A stretch of DNA of 64,000 bases. It comes from Elusimicrobiota bacterium. GTDB taxonomy: Bacteria > Elusimicrobiota > Elusimicrobia > UBA1565. The DNA is taken from the NCBI GenBank assembly GCA_041660925.1, contig JBAZVI010000001.1, forward strand, positions 434,001-498,000. The letters run 5' to 3'. Below the pieces are notes generated by a model. It worked only from the letters and a program-made list of their open reading frames with translations, had not been told where the DNA came from and searched no databases. Positions 56,609 through 64,000 of this stretch are shown here, piece by piece (the stretch's first letter is position 1; every line of letters starts with the position of its first letter). A program made the position numbers and the translations under genes.

Positions 56609-58062
56609 GCGGCTCCGTCCGCGGCCTCGCGCCGCTCCTGCTCGCGGTGCCGGAGCTCCACGGAGACCCCCTTCGCGCGCAGGCGCTCGGCGAGGCGCTC
56701 GGCGAGGTAGACCGAGCGGTGCTGGCCGCCGGTGCAGCCGAAGGCGACGTAGAGGTCGGTGAAGTTGCGCTGGCGGTAGTTCTCGACGGCGCCTTCGACG
56801 AGCGCCGCGGCGTGCTCGAGGAAGAGCCCGACCGCCGGCTCCTTGCCCAGATACTGGGCCACGGCGCCGTCGCGGCCGTCGAGGCGCTTGAAGCGCTCCT
56901 CGCGGCCGGGATTGGGAAGGGAGCGGCAGTCGAAGACGAAGCCGCCGCCGTGGCCGCGCTCGTCGGCCGGGGCCCCGGTGCGGTAGGAGAAGCTCTCGAT
57001 GCGCACCTTCAGCTTCAGCGCCGCGTCGCCGAACTGGCGCAGGCGCGAGGAGCCCGTCAGGCTCTTCCAGACGCCGACCAGCGCGGGAAGCTCGACGGGG
57101 AGCTCCGCGGTCCCGAGCAGGTGCTCGAGGTTGGCGATCGCGTAGGGGATGCTCTGAAGGAAATGGCTCTTGCGCTCGTAGAAGCCGCGCAAGCCGTAGG
57201 CCCCGAGCGCCTGCATGAGGCGGATGAAGACGAAGCCGTGGTAGTGCGCGAGGAAGCTCGCGCGGTCGACGCGCACGCGCTTTCCCAGCTCTTCGAGGTA
57301 TTCCTCGAGCAGGTGGTCGCGCACGGCGAAGGGGATGTCCGCCTTCGCGTCGTAGAGCAGGGAGGCGACGTCGTACTGGAGCGCGCCCTTGCGCCCGCCC
57401 TGGTAGTCGATGAACCAGGGCTCGCCCTCGCGCAGCATGACGTTGCGCGACTGGAAGTCGCGGTAGAGGAAGTAGTCGCGCTCGGCGCCGAGCAGGAAGT
57501 CCGAGAAGCGCTGGAAGTCGTCCTCGAGCCCCTGCTCGTCGAAGGCGACGCCCGCCAGACGCAGGAAGTAGTACTTGAAGTAGTTGAGGTCCCACATCAT
57601 CGACTGCTTGTCGAAGCTCGCGCGCGGGTAGCAGAGCCCGTAGTCGAGGGTGCGGCCGGCCTCGACCTGGAAGCGGGGCAGGGCGCGGATCGTCTTGCGG
57701 TACGCGGCGACGGCCTCCTCCGGGAAGCCCGCGCCCGTGCGCCGGGAGACCAGGAAGTCGAAGAGGGTCGTGTCCCCGAGGTCCTCCTCGAGGTAGAGCC
57801 CGCGCGCGGCGTCGTCGGCGTAGATCTCGGGCACCGGAAGGCCCTGCGCGCGGAAGTGGCGCGAGAAGGCGAGGAAGGCGCGGTTCTCCTTGGGATCGGG
57901 GCCGAAGGCGCCGATGACGCTGCGCTCCCCCCCCCGGAGGCGGAAGAGGCGGCGGTTCGAGCCGTCGCCCTTGAGCGGGGCGACGGAGTCCGGCGGGGCG
58001 CCGAAGCGTCCCCGGAAAAGATCCTGCAGCGCGTCTTCCATGGTCGCCGTCTCGTTGGTCAT
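56605..58062 (-). CDS. AmgK-like sugar kinase fused to RapZ C-terminal domain
   Basis: 485 residues. Residues 1-340 are an aminoglycoside-phosphotransferase-type kinase: GDGSNRRLFRL, YRDFQSRNVML (catalytic loop), WFIDYQGGRKG, as in AmgK, which phosphorylates MurNAc/GlcNAc at C1. From about 355 to the end, FSYRTGAPADERGHGGGFVFDCRSLPNP and FGCTGGQHRSVYLAERLAERL match the C-terminal domain of RapZ, which senses GlcN-6-P in E. coli. ATG 58062 has GAGG six nt upstream; ATG 58074 (overlapping the lptD stop) is the alternative. A fused sensor-kinase would link recycling to amino-sugar status; that is inference. Confidence 0.85.
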   Translation of the reverse strand: MTNETATMEDALQDLFRGRFGAPPDSVAPLKGDGSNRRLFRLRGGERSVIGAFGPDPKENRAFLAFSRHFRAQGLPVPEIYADDAARGLYLEEDLGDTTLFDFLVSRRTGAGFPEEAVAAYRKTIRALPRFQVEAGRTLDYGLCYPRASFDKQSMMWDLNYFKYYFLRLAGVAFDEQGLEDDFQRFSDFLLGAERDYFLYRDFQSRNVMLREGEPWFIDYQGGRKGALQYDVASLLYDAKADIPFAVRDHLLEEYLEELGKRVRVDRASFLAHYHGFVFIRLMQALGAYGLRGFYERKSHFLQSIPYAIANLEHLLGTAELPVELPALVGVWKSLTGSSRLRQFGDAALKLKVRIESFSYRTGAPADERGHGGGFVFDCRSLPNPGREERFKRLDGRDGAVAQYLGKEPAVGLFLEHAAALVEGAVENYRQRNFTDLYVAFGCTGGQHRSVYLAERLAERLRAKGVSVELRHREQERREAADGAA

Positions 58063-58070
58063 GGTCGGCC

Positions 58071-60188
58071 TCATTCCTCTTCGGTCGTGTGCTTGCGCCA
58101 GGGGAACCATTCGGATTCCCAGCCCTTCTTGATGATCTTGCGCGCGACGTCGCCTCCGCCCGTCATCTCGACGCGGATGGCGACCTCCTTGATGCCCCCG
58201 GGACGCACGCGGAAGAGGACGCGCGCCTGAAAATCGTGGAAGTCCTTGACGACGGTGAGCTCCTTCTCGAAGGCGCGGATGTCCTTGAACTGGAGGCCCC
58301 CGTCGTTGCGCACGTCGTAGCGCAGCGCCCCGGTATAGCGCCAGGTTGCGGAGCTCGGGGCCCAGCCGCCTTCCATGCCCGCGAGGTAGGTCCCCGCGCG
58401 GTCGATGGTGTGGACGACGCCGAAGCCGGCGAAGTTCGAGCGGCGGTCCCCCCAGTCGGCCTGCACGAGGAAGGAGCGGTTCCCTTCGTCGAGCTGGTAC
58501 TCGTCGCGCATGGAGACCTGCCAGCCCCCGCCGACGCTCCAGTTGAAGTCGCCGAAGAAGGGCTGCACGCGCCGACGGAAGCCCATAGACTGGTCGCGGT
58601 TCTTGCGGAAGTCGTAGCCCGTGCCGCTGCGCACGACGAGCGAGCGCCAGGGCAGGAGGGTGTGCTGCAGCGAGATCAGGTCCTTCTCGACCCCGTAGTC
58701 CGGCGCCCCCGCGTCCCCCTCGAAGGTGCCGGGCTTCGTGCGCTTGACCCGGGCGTAGTCGGCGTCCCAGTAGCCGACGCGCGAGTTCAGGCGCAGGTCC
58801 GCTCCGAGCTCATAGCGGCCCGTGTAGGCGTCGTAGTAGGTGCGCGTGGAGGTGAAGCTCGCCGCGGCGTCGCGGCGGCTCTCGTAGGTCTCGCTGAGCG
58901 CGAAGCGCGGCGTCAGGCTGAGGCCGCGGACGATGTTCAGCGTGCGCGTCGTCTCGGCGCGGGCCCCGGCCGAGCGCTGGAGGAAATTGCGCTGGCGCTC
59001 GTAGCGGTTGTCGGCGAAGAGGTTCACGGTCGCGAGCCAGGGGACCCCGCGCAGGCCGAGCGGCGCGGTCTGCAGCTCGATGCGCGGCATGCTCTCGCCC
59101 TCGCGCAGGAAGCGCGTGTCGGCGGGGTCGCGCACGTCGACGCGGGAGTAGGAGATGCGGGTCGTGGTCAGCTCTCCACGGCGCACGAACGCCGCGGAGT
59201 TGTCGAGCTGGGGCGTGACCCGGAAGGCGTTGGAGCGCTGGTAGTGGTTGTTGAACTCGGCGTCGGACTGCGCCTGCAGGCGGCCCTGGAAGGCGTAGCT
59301 CGAGCCGAGCGTCGCGTACTCGCTGCCGAGCACGGTCCAGCGCTCGCGGCCCGAGTTCGTCTCGCGGATGCGGTAGGCGTAGAGCACCCCGCGCAGATCC
59401 TCGGAGGGACGGTGCTGGAGCTCGGTGCCCACCGCCGGCCCCTGCGCCCCGTAATAGTCGAGGTAGAGCTTGCCGTAGGCCCAGGGGGCGAAGGAGTAGA
59501 GCGTGGTGGTGCGGGCGAAGGCGCCGTTGCGCCGGTCGTAGCCGGGGCTCACGCGGGTGTGCACCAGGTGCTTCTTGCGCAGCGACTTCCACAAAAACGG
59601 GCTGTAGAAGAGCGGGACGCGTCCGACGAAGAAGACGGGGTTCCAGGCGAAGATGTACTTGCCGGGGCGCACGCGCACGCTCGAGGCCCGGAAGCGATAG
59701 TGCGGGCTCGGCTCGTCGCAGCTCGTGAAGTTCGCGCTGCGGAAGACGACGCGGCGGTCGGAGAAGAACTCCGCCTCGGAGGCGCGGATGCGCCAGGGCG
59801 GATAGCCGGCCTTCGCGCCCTGCATGAGTCCCTCGTTGTTCTCGAGGTCGAAGAGCCCGGACCGCCCGTAGATGACGCTGCTGCCGTCGTCCATCTCGAG
59901 CCCGCTCTCCACGACGGCCGTGCGCGAGTCGAGGTTCACGAGCAGGTCGCCGGCGCGGACGGTCCAGGTGGACTCGTTGAGGATGACGTGCCCGCGCAGC
60001 TGCAGGAGGGTGGCGTCGGCGGTGGCCGTGGTCTTGTAGAACTCGACCTCGTCGGCCGAGAAGCGCAGGTAGCCGGTGGTCGGAGGGGCGGGGAGGACGA
60101 TCGGCTCCGTGGAAAGGACGGTGCGCTCCTGCGCGGCGGAAGGGGCCGCGGGGAGCAGGAGGGCGAGCGCGAGGACGAGCGGACTCAG
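58071..60188 (-). CDS. lptD: LPS assembly outer membrane protein LptD
   Basis: 705 residues. Signal peptide SPLVLALALLLPAAPSAAQ, OstA/LptA-like N-terminal domain (TATADATLLQLRGHVIL, VESGLEMDD), ANFTSCDEPSPHYRF, FVGRVPLFYSPFLW, then a beta-barrel ending WESEWFPWRKHTTEEE. It inserts lipopolysaccharide with LptE. No ATG/GTG/TTG lies in frame near the signal peptide. The only fitting start is CTG at 60186-60188, overlapping the upstream stop as CTGA, in the same way its neighbours use ATGA/GTGA. The enormous upstream frame is spurious. Confidence 0.9.
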   Translation of the reverse strand: MSPLVLALALLLPAAPSAAQERTVLSTEPIVLPAPPTTGYLRFSADEVEFYKTTATADATLLQLRGHVILNESTWTVRAGDLLVNLDSRTAVVESGLEMDDGSSVIYGRSGLFDLENNEGLMQGAKAGYPPWRIRASEAEFFSDRRVVFRSANFTSCDEPSPHYRFRASSVRVRPGKYIFAWNPVFFVGRVPLFYSPFLWKSLRKKHLVHTRVSPGYDRRNGAFARTTTLYSFAPWAYGKLYLDYYGAQGPAVGTELQHRPSEDLRGVLYAYRIRETNSGRERWTVLGSEYATLGSSYAFQGRLQAQSDAEFNNHYQRSNAFRVTPQLDNSAAFVRRGELTTTRISYSRVDVRDPADTRFLREGESMPRIELQTAPLGLRGVPWLATVNLFADNRYERQRNFLQRSAGARAETTRTLNIVRGLSLTPRFALSETYESRRDAAASFTSTRTYYDAYTGRYELGADLRLNSRVGYWDADYARVKRTKPGTFEGDAGAPDYGVEKDLISLQHTLLPWRSLVVRSGTGYDFRKNRDQSMGFRRRVQPFFGDFNWSVGGGWQVSMRDEYQLDEGNRSFLVQADWGDRRSNFAGFGVVHTIDRAGTYLAGMEGGWAPSSATWRYTGALRYDVRNDGGLQFKDIRAFEKELTVVKDFHDFQARVLFRVRPGGIKEVAIRVEMTGGGDVARKIIKKGWESEWFPWRKHTTEEE

Positions 60189-61141
60189 CGCGGCCTCCGG
60201 GGCTCCAGCGCGAGCAGGCCGGCGCCGACGGCGCCGATGTTCTCGACCCGGCCGACGACGACGCGGGCGTGGGAGAAGGGGGCCCGGAACGGGTTGCGCC
60301 GCAGCTCCGCCTCGAGCGCCGGCATGAAGAGCGCGCCGGCGCGGGAGACCCCGCCCGTGAGCACGACCGCGTCGGGGTTGAAGGCGAGCACGAGGTTCGC
60401 GATGCCGCGCCCGAGCGCGAGGCCGACGGCGCGCCAGACCTCGCGCGCGAGCGGGTCGCCGAAGCGCGCGGCCTCGGAGACGTCGCGCGGGTCGAGCCGC
60501 CGCGCGAGGACCCTCAGAGGGGAGCGCCGGCGCGGGTTCGCGGCGAGGAGCTCGCGCGCCTGGCGCGCCACGGCGCGGCGGCCCGCGTAGGCCTCGAGGC
60601 AGCCGCGGGCGCCGCAGCTGCAGAGCGCTCCTCCGGGGACGACGGTCATGTGCCCGAACTCCCCCGCGGTCCCGGTCGCGCCGGAATGCAGCCGCCCGCC
60701 GAGGACGATGCCTCCGCCGATGCCGGTGCCCATCGTGAGCGCGAGGACGTCCGGATGACGCCGGCCCAGCTCGACGACGTAGGCCCCCCAGGCGGCCATG
60801 TTCGCGTCGTTTTCGACGACGCAGGGCCGGCCCAGCGCGCGCGCGAGCGCGTCGCGCAGGGGGTAGCCCTCGAAGTCCCGCAGGTTCGGAGCGAAGCGCA
60901 GGCGCCCGCGCGCGGCGTCGAGGTCCCCGGCGGCGCCCAGCCCGAGGGCGGCGGCGCGGCGGCCGAGGCGCCGCTCGAGCGCCCGCACGGCCTCGGCCGT
61001 GCGGCGGACGAAGGAGCGCGGGCCCCAGGCGACCTCGGTCGGGATCTGCAGCGTCTCGAGGACCTTCCCCCCGGGCGCGACGGCGACGATCTTCGCGAAA
61101 GTCCCCCCCACGTCGACGCCCACGCCGAATCGTCCCTTCAT
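60185..61141 (-). CDS. ROK-family sugar kinase (glucokinase-like)
   Basis: 318 residues. ATP-binding GVGVDVGGTFAKIV, sugar-binding ENDANMAAWG and GTGIGGGIVLGG, then GHMTV and zinc motif CSCGARGCLEAYAG (C-x-C-x4-C), typical of ROK glucokinases and N-acetyl-sugar kinases. ATG 61141 overlaps the folC stop (ATGA). Next to cell-wall recycling genes, a GlcNAc or ManNAc kinase is as likely as glucokinase. Confidence 0.92.
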   Translation of the reverse strand: MKGRFGVGVDVGGTFAKIVAVAPGGKVLETLQIPTEVAWGPRSFVRRTAEAVRALERRLGRRAAALGLGAAGDLDAARGRLRFAPNLRDFEGYPLRDALARALGRPCVVENDANMAAWGAYVVELGRRHPDVLALTMGTGIGGGIVLGGRLHSGATGTAGEFGHMTVVPGGALCSCGARGCLEAYAGRRAVARQARELLAANPRRRSPLRVLARRLDPRDVSEAARFGDPLAREVWRAVGLALGRGIANLVLAFNPDAVVLTGGVSRAGALFMPALEAELRRNPFRAPFSHARVVVGRVENIGAVGAGLLALEPRRPR

Positions 61142-62613
61142 GCGAAGTCCTCCGAGAGACAGCGCAGGGCGCCGCCGACGAGATAGAACGAGCCGCAGAC
61201 GACCCCCACGGGAGCCCCCTTCGCGAGCCACAGACGCAGGGCCCCGCGGACGTCCGCCGCCCGGCCGAGCGCGCGGCCTCCCCCGGCGGCGAGGGCGCGG
61301 GACACCTCCGCGCTCGCGAGCGCGCGCGGGGACGGGGGCCGCACCGCGATGAACTCCGGCGCGGCCGGGGCGAGGCGCGCGAGCATCGAGGCGTGGTCCT
61401 TGTCCGCGAGCATGCCGACCATGAAGGTCGCGCGTTCGCGGGAGAACGGGGATTCCCGCCAGGTCTCGAGGAAGGCCTCCAGCGCCGGAGGATTATGGGC
61501 TCCGTCGAGGACGAGGGTCTTCCCGCGGCGGCGGCCCTTGAGCGTGAGGATCTGGAAGCGGCCCGCCCAGCGCAGCTCGGAGAAGGCCCTCGCGAGCGCC
61601 TTCTTCGGGAGCCGGAGCCCGCGCGTCTCGAGGACCCGCGCCGCGTCGAGCACGAGCGCCGCGTTGCGGGCGGCGGCGCGGCCGGCCAGCGCGAGCGTCC
61701 AGCGCGCACCCTTCTCGTCCTCGAGCTCCTGACGCCCGGCCTTCCAGTCGGTCCGCACCGAGCGCAGACGCGCTCGCGGCGTCTCGACGCGGCAGCCGAG
61801 CTCGTCGGCCTTGGCCCGGATGGCGGCGAGCGGCTCGGCGGCGGTCTCGCCGCTGAGCGCCGCGCTGCCCCGCTTCAGGATGCCCGCCTTCTCGGAGGCG
61901 ATGGCCGCGAGCGTGTCGCCGAGGAGCTGGACGTGGTCGAAGCCCACGGAGGTGATGACCGAGAGCAGCGGCTCCTCGAGGACGTTGGTGGCGTCGAGGC
62001 GCCCGCCGAGCCCGGTCTCGATGACGGCGACCTCGACGCCGGACTCGCGGAAATGATGGAAGGCGGCGGCCGTCAGAAGCTCGAAGAAGGTCGCGCGCTC
62101 CCGCTCCGCGGTCCGCACGGCTTCCAGGGCGCGGCGCAGACCGGCCGGAGAGACCGGCCGCCCGTCGACCTGGATGCGCTCGCGCAGGTCGGCGAGATGC
62201 GGAGAGAGGTAGAGTCCCGTCCGGTAGCCGCTCGCGCGCAGGGCGGCGGCGAGGAGGGCGCAAAAGGTCCCCTTGCCGTTGGTGCCGGAGACGTGCACCG
62301 CGCGAAAGCCGTGCTGCGGCTCGCCGAGCCGGGAAAGGAGCCCGCGGATGCGGCCGAGGCCGAACTCCCAGCGCGTCTCCTGGCTGGATTCGAGCCACAG
62401 GAGTGGGTCCGAGGAATATCGCGCTCTCTGGCGGCCCGAGTCTGCGCCGTGGGCAAGGCGCGAGGAGTTCGGATAGCTCAAGCTATCCGAGCGACGAGCA
62501 ACGCGGCACCCGGCCGGAATCGGGCCGCCCGCTCTCCCTGTCGCCAATCGAGGAGCGGGGCGCGCGCTTTCGGGCTGCGCCTTCGTTGCTCCTCGCTTAC
62601 GATGCGTCAGCAT
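61138..62613 (-). CDS. folC: FolC bifunctional folate synthase with repeat-derived N-terminus
   Basis: 491 residues if begun at ATG 62613. The Mur-ligase core starts near RYSSDPLLWLES, followed by VHVSGTNGKGTFCALL (P-loop), IETGLGGRLDATN, VLDGAHNP. FolC adds glutamate to dihydropteroate and folates. Family proteins are about 425 residues and normally begin right at the WLES-like helix. Here the natural start is missing, and the frame continues through a palindromic repeat element (62399-62688). ATG 62613 lies in the element's hairpin with GAGGAG six nt upstream. So about 65 residues are repeat-encoded. TTG near 62480 is a weaker alternative start. Confidence 0.85.
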   Translation of the reverse strand: MLTHRKRGATKAQPESARPAPRLATGRAGGPIPAGCRVARRSDSLSYPNSSRLAHGADSGRQRARYSSDPLLWLESSQETRWEFGLGRIRGLLSRLGEPQHGFRAVHVSGTNGKGTFCALLAAALRASGYRTGLYLSPHLADLRERIQVDGRPVSPAGLRRALEAVRTAERERATFFELLTAAAFHHFRESGVEVAVIETGLGGRLDATNVLEEPLLSVITSVGFDHVQLLGDTLAAIASEKAGILKRGSAALSGETAAEPLAAIRAKADELGCRVETPRARLRSVRTDWKAGRQELEDEKGARWTLALAGRAAARNAALVLDAARVLETRGLRLPKKALARAFSELRWAGRFQILTLKGRRRGKTLVLDGAHNPPALEAFLETWRESPFSRERATFMVGMLADKDHASMLARLAPAAPEFIAVRPPSPRALASAEVSRALAAGGGRALGRAADVRGALRLWLAKGAPVGVVCGSFYLVGGALRCLSEDFA

Positions 62614-62688
62614 CGCGCGCTCCTCGCGCCTCGGCTCGCTCCAAAAATCGCGCGCCCAGAAAGTGCGATATTCCTCGGACCCACTCCT
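62399..62688. repeat. Large palindromic repeat element, copy 2
   Basis: 290 bp bounded by perfect 24-bp arms (62399-62422, 62665-62688). The left arm is the 5' coding end of folC (codons for RYSSDPLL); the right arm is its inverted copy near the murA stop. Two inverted core units carry variable hairpins (62469-62478/62481-62490 and 62600-62605/62610-62615) flanked by GGGCTGCGCCTTCG and GCTCCTCGCGCC-type blocks, as at 18349. Confidence 0.85.
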
Positions 62689-62716
62689 CGGAGGACGTCG
62701 GGGCGGACGGCGGTCG

Positions 62717-63967
62717 TCATGCGTTCACGCGCCGGATGCGGGCTCCGAGGCGGCGCAGGCGCAGCTCGACGCGCTCGTAGCCGCGGTCGATGTGATAGAC
62801 GCGCTGGACCTCGCTGGTCCCCTGGGCCGCAAGGGCCGCGACGATGAGGGCCGCGCCGGCCCGGATGTCGGAAGCCATCACGGGCGCTCCGAAGAGGGCG
62901 GGGACGCCCTCGACGACGGCGTCGGTCCCCGCGACCTCGATGCGCGCGCCCATTCGCGCGAGCTCGGCGGCGTGCAGGAAGCGGCGTTCGAAGATCTCCT
63001 CGCGGATGCGGCTCTTCCCCCGCGAGAGGCACATGAGCGACATCCAGGGCGCCTGCAGGTCGGTCGGAAAGCCGGGGTGCGGCTCCGTGCGCACGGAGAC
63101 GGCGCGCGGCCGCCCCACGGAGAGGACGCGCAGGCCCTGGCGGGACGCCCGGACCTCGACGCCGGCTTTGCGCACGGCGGCGACGAGCGCGCGCAGGTCG
63201 TCGGCGCGGGCGCCGAGCAGGGTCGCGTCCCCGCCGGCGGCGGCGCAGGCGAGGAGGAAGGTCCCGGCCTCGATGCGGTCGGGGATGACGCGATGGCGGG
63301 CGCCGCGCAGGCGCAGGGTCCCCTCGACGACGACGCGGGAGCTCCCCGCGCCGCGGACCTTCGCTCCGAGCGCCGCGAGGAAGCGCCCGAGGTCGGCGAT
63401 CTCCGGCTCGCGCGCGGCGTTGTCGACGACCGTGCGCCCGGGGACGGCGGCGGCGGCCATCATGAGGTTCTCGGTGGCTCCGACGCTCGGGAAGCGCAGG
63501 CGCACGCGGGTCGGACGCAGGTCGCCCTCGAGGACGGCGTCGCCGCCCTCGGTGCGCGTGCGCGCCCCCATCGCCTCGAAGCCCTTGAGGTGGATGTCGA
63601 TGGGACGCAGGCCGATGGCGCAGCCGCCCGGCAGCGCGGCGCGCGCGCGGCCGAAGCGCGCGAGCAGGGGACCCACGACGAGGATGGACGCGCGCATCTG
63701 CTTGACGAGGTCGTAGGGAGCGCGGGTCTTCAGGCGCTCGCGGGACTCGACGCGGACGGTCTTCCCGCGCACGACGACCTTCTTGCCGAGGGTCTCGAGC
63801 AGACGGTAGGTCGTGCGGATGTCGCGCAGGTTCGGGACGTTCTCGAGGACGCAGGGTTCGTCGGTGAGCAGGGTGGCGATGAGGATGGGGAGAGCCGCGT
63901 TCTTCGAGCCGTTGACCGCGACGCTGCCCTTCAACGGCCGTCCGCCTTCGATGATGAACTTATCCAC
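62717..63967 (-). CDS. murA: UDP-N-acetylglucosamine 1-carboxyvinyltransferase MurA
   Basis: 416 residues from GTG 63967. GSKNAALPIL near the N-terminus, the catalytic-loop cysteine in LPGGCAIGLRPID, and GFPTDLQAPWMSLM are MurA signatures; the fosfomycin-sensitive Cys is kept. It commits UDP-GlcNAc to peptidoglycan synthesis. Stop at 62717 is 29 nt from the palindromic element. The region beyond 63967 to the window end has no further supportable gene. Confidence 0.97.
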   Translation of the reverse strand: MDKFIIEGGRPLKGSVAVNGSKNAALPILIATLLTDEPCVLENVPNLRDIRTTYRLLETLGKKVVVRGKTVRVESRERLKTRAPYDLVKQMRASILVVGPLLARFGRARAALPGGCAIGLRPIDIHLKGFEAMGARTRTEGGDAVLEGDLRPTRVRLRFPSVGATENLMMAAAAVPGRTVVDNAAREPEIADLGRFLAALGAKVRGAGSSRVVVEGTLRLRGARHRVIPDRIEAGTFLLACAAAGGDATLLGARADDLRALVAAVRKAGVEVRASRQGLRVLSVGRPRAVSVRTEPHPGFPTDLQAPWMSLMCLSRGKSRIREEIFERRFLHAAELARMGARIEVAGTDAVVEGVPALFGAPVMASDIRAGAALIVAALAAQGTSEVQRVYHIDRGYERVELRLRRLGARIRRVNA

Positions 63968-64000
63968 CGTTCATGCTCCTCTTCGACGAATCTCGCTCGA

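Noticed and set aside
58071..61709. Open frame of 1212 codons read as one giant LptD fusion
   Set aside because: Only the part after 60188 encodes LptD; the rest is an out-of-frame reading of the ROK and folC genes, with an Arg/Pro-rich nonsense composition.
1..64000. CRISPR arrays, rRNA and tRNA genes
   Set aside because: No direct-repeat/spacer pattern, rRNA core sequence or cloverleaf was seen in the intergenic gaps I read; a tRNAscan or CRISPR finder run would settle this.

Overview
The window is GC-rich and gene-dense. It comes from a diderm bacterium: lptD, pal-cpoB-tolB, a MepA-type murein endopeptidase, murA and many exported proteins are present. Several traits look like the phylum Elusimicrobiota: exported proteins in which a signal peptide and a long Ala/Pro/Val-rich linker precede an enzyme domain, ferredoxin-linked 2-oxoacid metabolism, and an archaeal-type ProRS. 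This placement is an inference from style, not a measured phylogeny. Genes are packed with ATGA, GTGA or TGATG overlaps, so most runs on one strand look like translationally coupled operons. Many -10 boxes read TAGAAT or TATAAT, and several lie exactly 6 nt from the start codon, which suggests leaderless mRNAs.

Layout. 87-2313 (+): exported peroxiredoxin, small exported protein, nucleotide-cyclase-like protein, methyltransferase. 2369-5589 (-): anchored low-complexity protein and MepA-like endopeptidase. 5730-8327 (-): 2-oxoacid:ferredoxin oxidoreductase operon with a structured leader. 8510-12389 (-): exported coiled-coil and Cys-rich proteins, part of them in a lower-GC stretch. 12438-15312 (-): tandem-repeat secreted protein, HD hydrolase, a MITE-like palindrome, exported Cys-containing protein. 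15419-19900 (-): candidate RiPP/peptide-cofactor operon with PqqD-like protein, three radical SAM enzymes, UbiA prenyltransferase and a 34-residue precursor peptide, behind a consensus sigma70 promoter. 20084-25733: S41 protease, POT peptide transporter and a signal-peptide-bearing adenylate kinase. 25794-29921 (-): two paralogous HEFRH zincin-like proteins flanking a small protein. 30100-31167 (+): GEMM/c-di-GMP riboswitch upstream of a CsgG/FlgO-like exported protein. 31408-34480 (-): DPM1-like and GT39-like glycosyltransferases with XdhC. 34649-37458 (-): second PqqD-like protein coupled to a polyprenyl diphosphate synthase, with a response regulator. 37516-39591 (-): paralogue of the 2369 protein. 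39722-44399 (+): pal-cpoB-tolB, lipoprotein, HELGH metallopeptidase. 44375-49290 (-): molybdenum cofactor operon with a MOT1-type transporter and a ModE-like regulator. 49345-50614 (-): nucleotidyltransferase/HTH toxin-antitoxin-like pair. 50761-53386 (-): tdk, dTDP-glucose dehydratase, sugar epimerase. 53651-63967 (-): proS, MurU-like and AmgK-RapZ-like peptidoglycan-recycling genes, lptD, ROK kinase, folC, murA.

Two things stand out. The first is the peptide-modification operon. Its precursor has a PqqA-like W-E-K-P leader, and both PqqD homologues in the window sit beside isoprenoid enzymes (UbiA here, polyprenyl synthase at 36.5 kb). Together they suggest a prenylated, peptide-derived cofactor or lipid. 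The second is a family of large intergenic palindromes, three copies at 18349, 53489 and 62399. Each has a shared core with variable hairpins, but locus-specific outer arms that copy the end of the neighbouring gene. One copy appears to supply the ribosome-binding site, start codon and about 65 N-terminal residues of folC.
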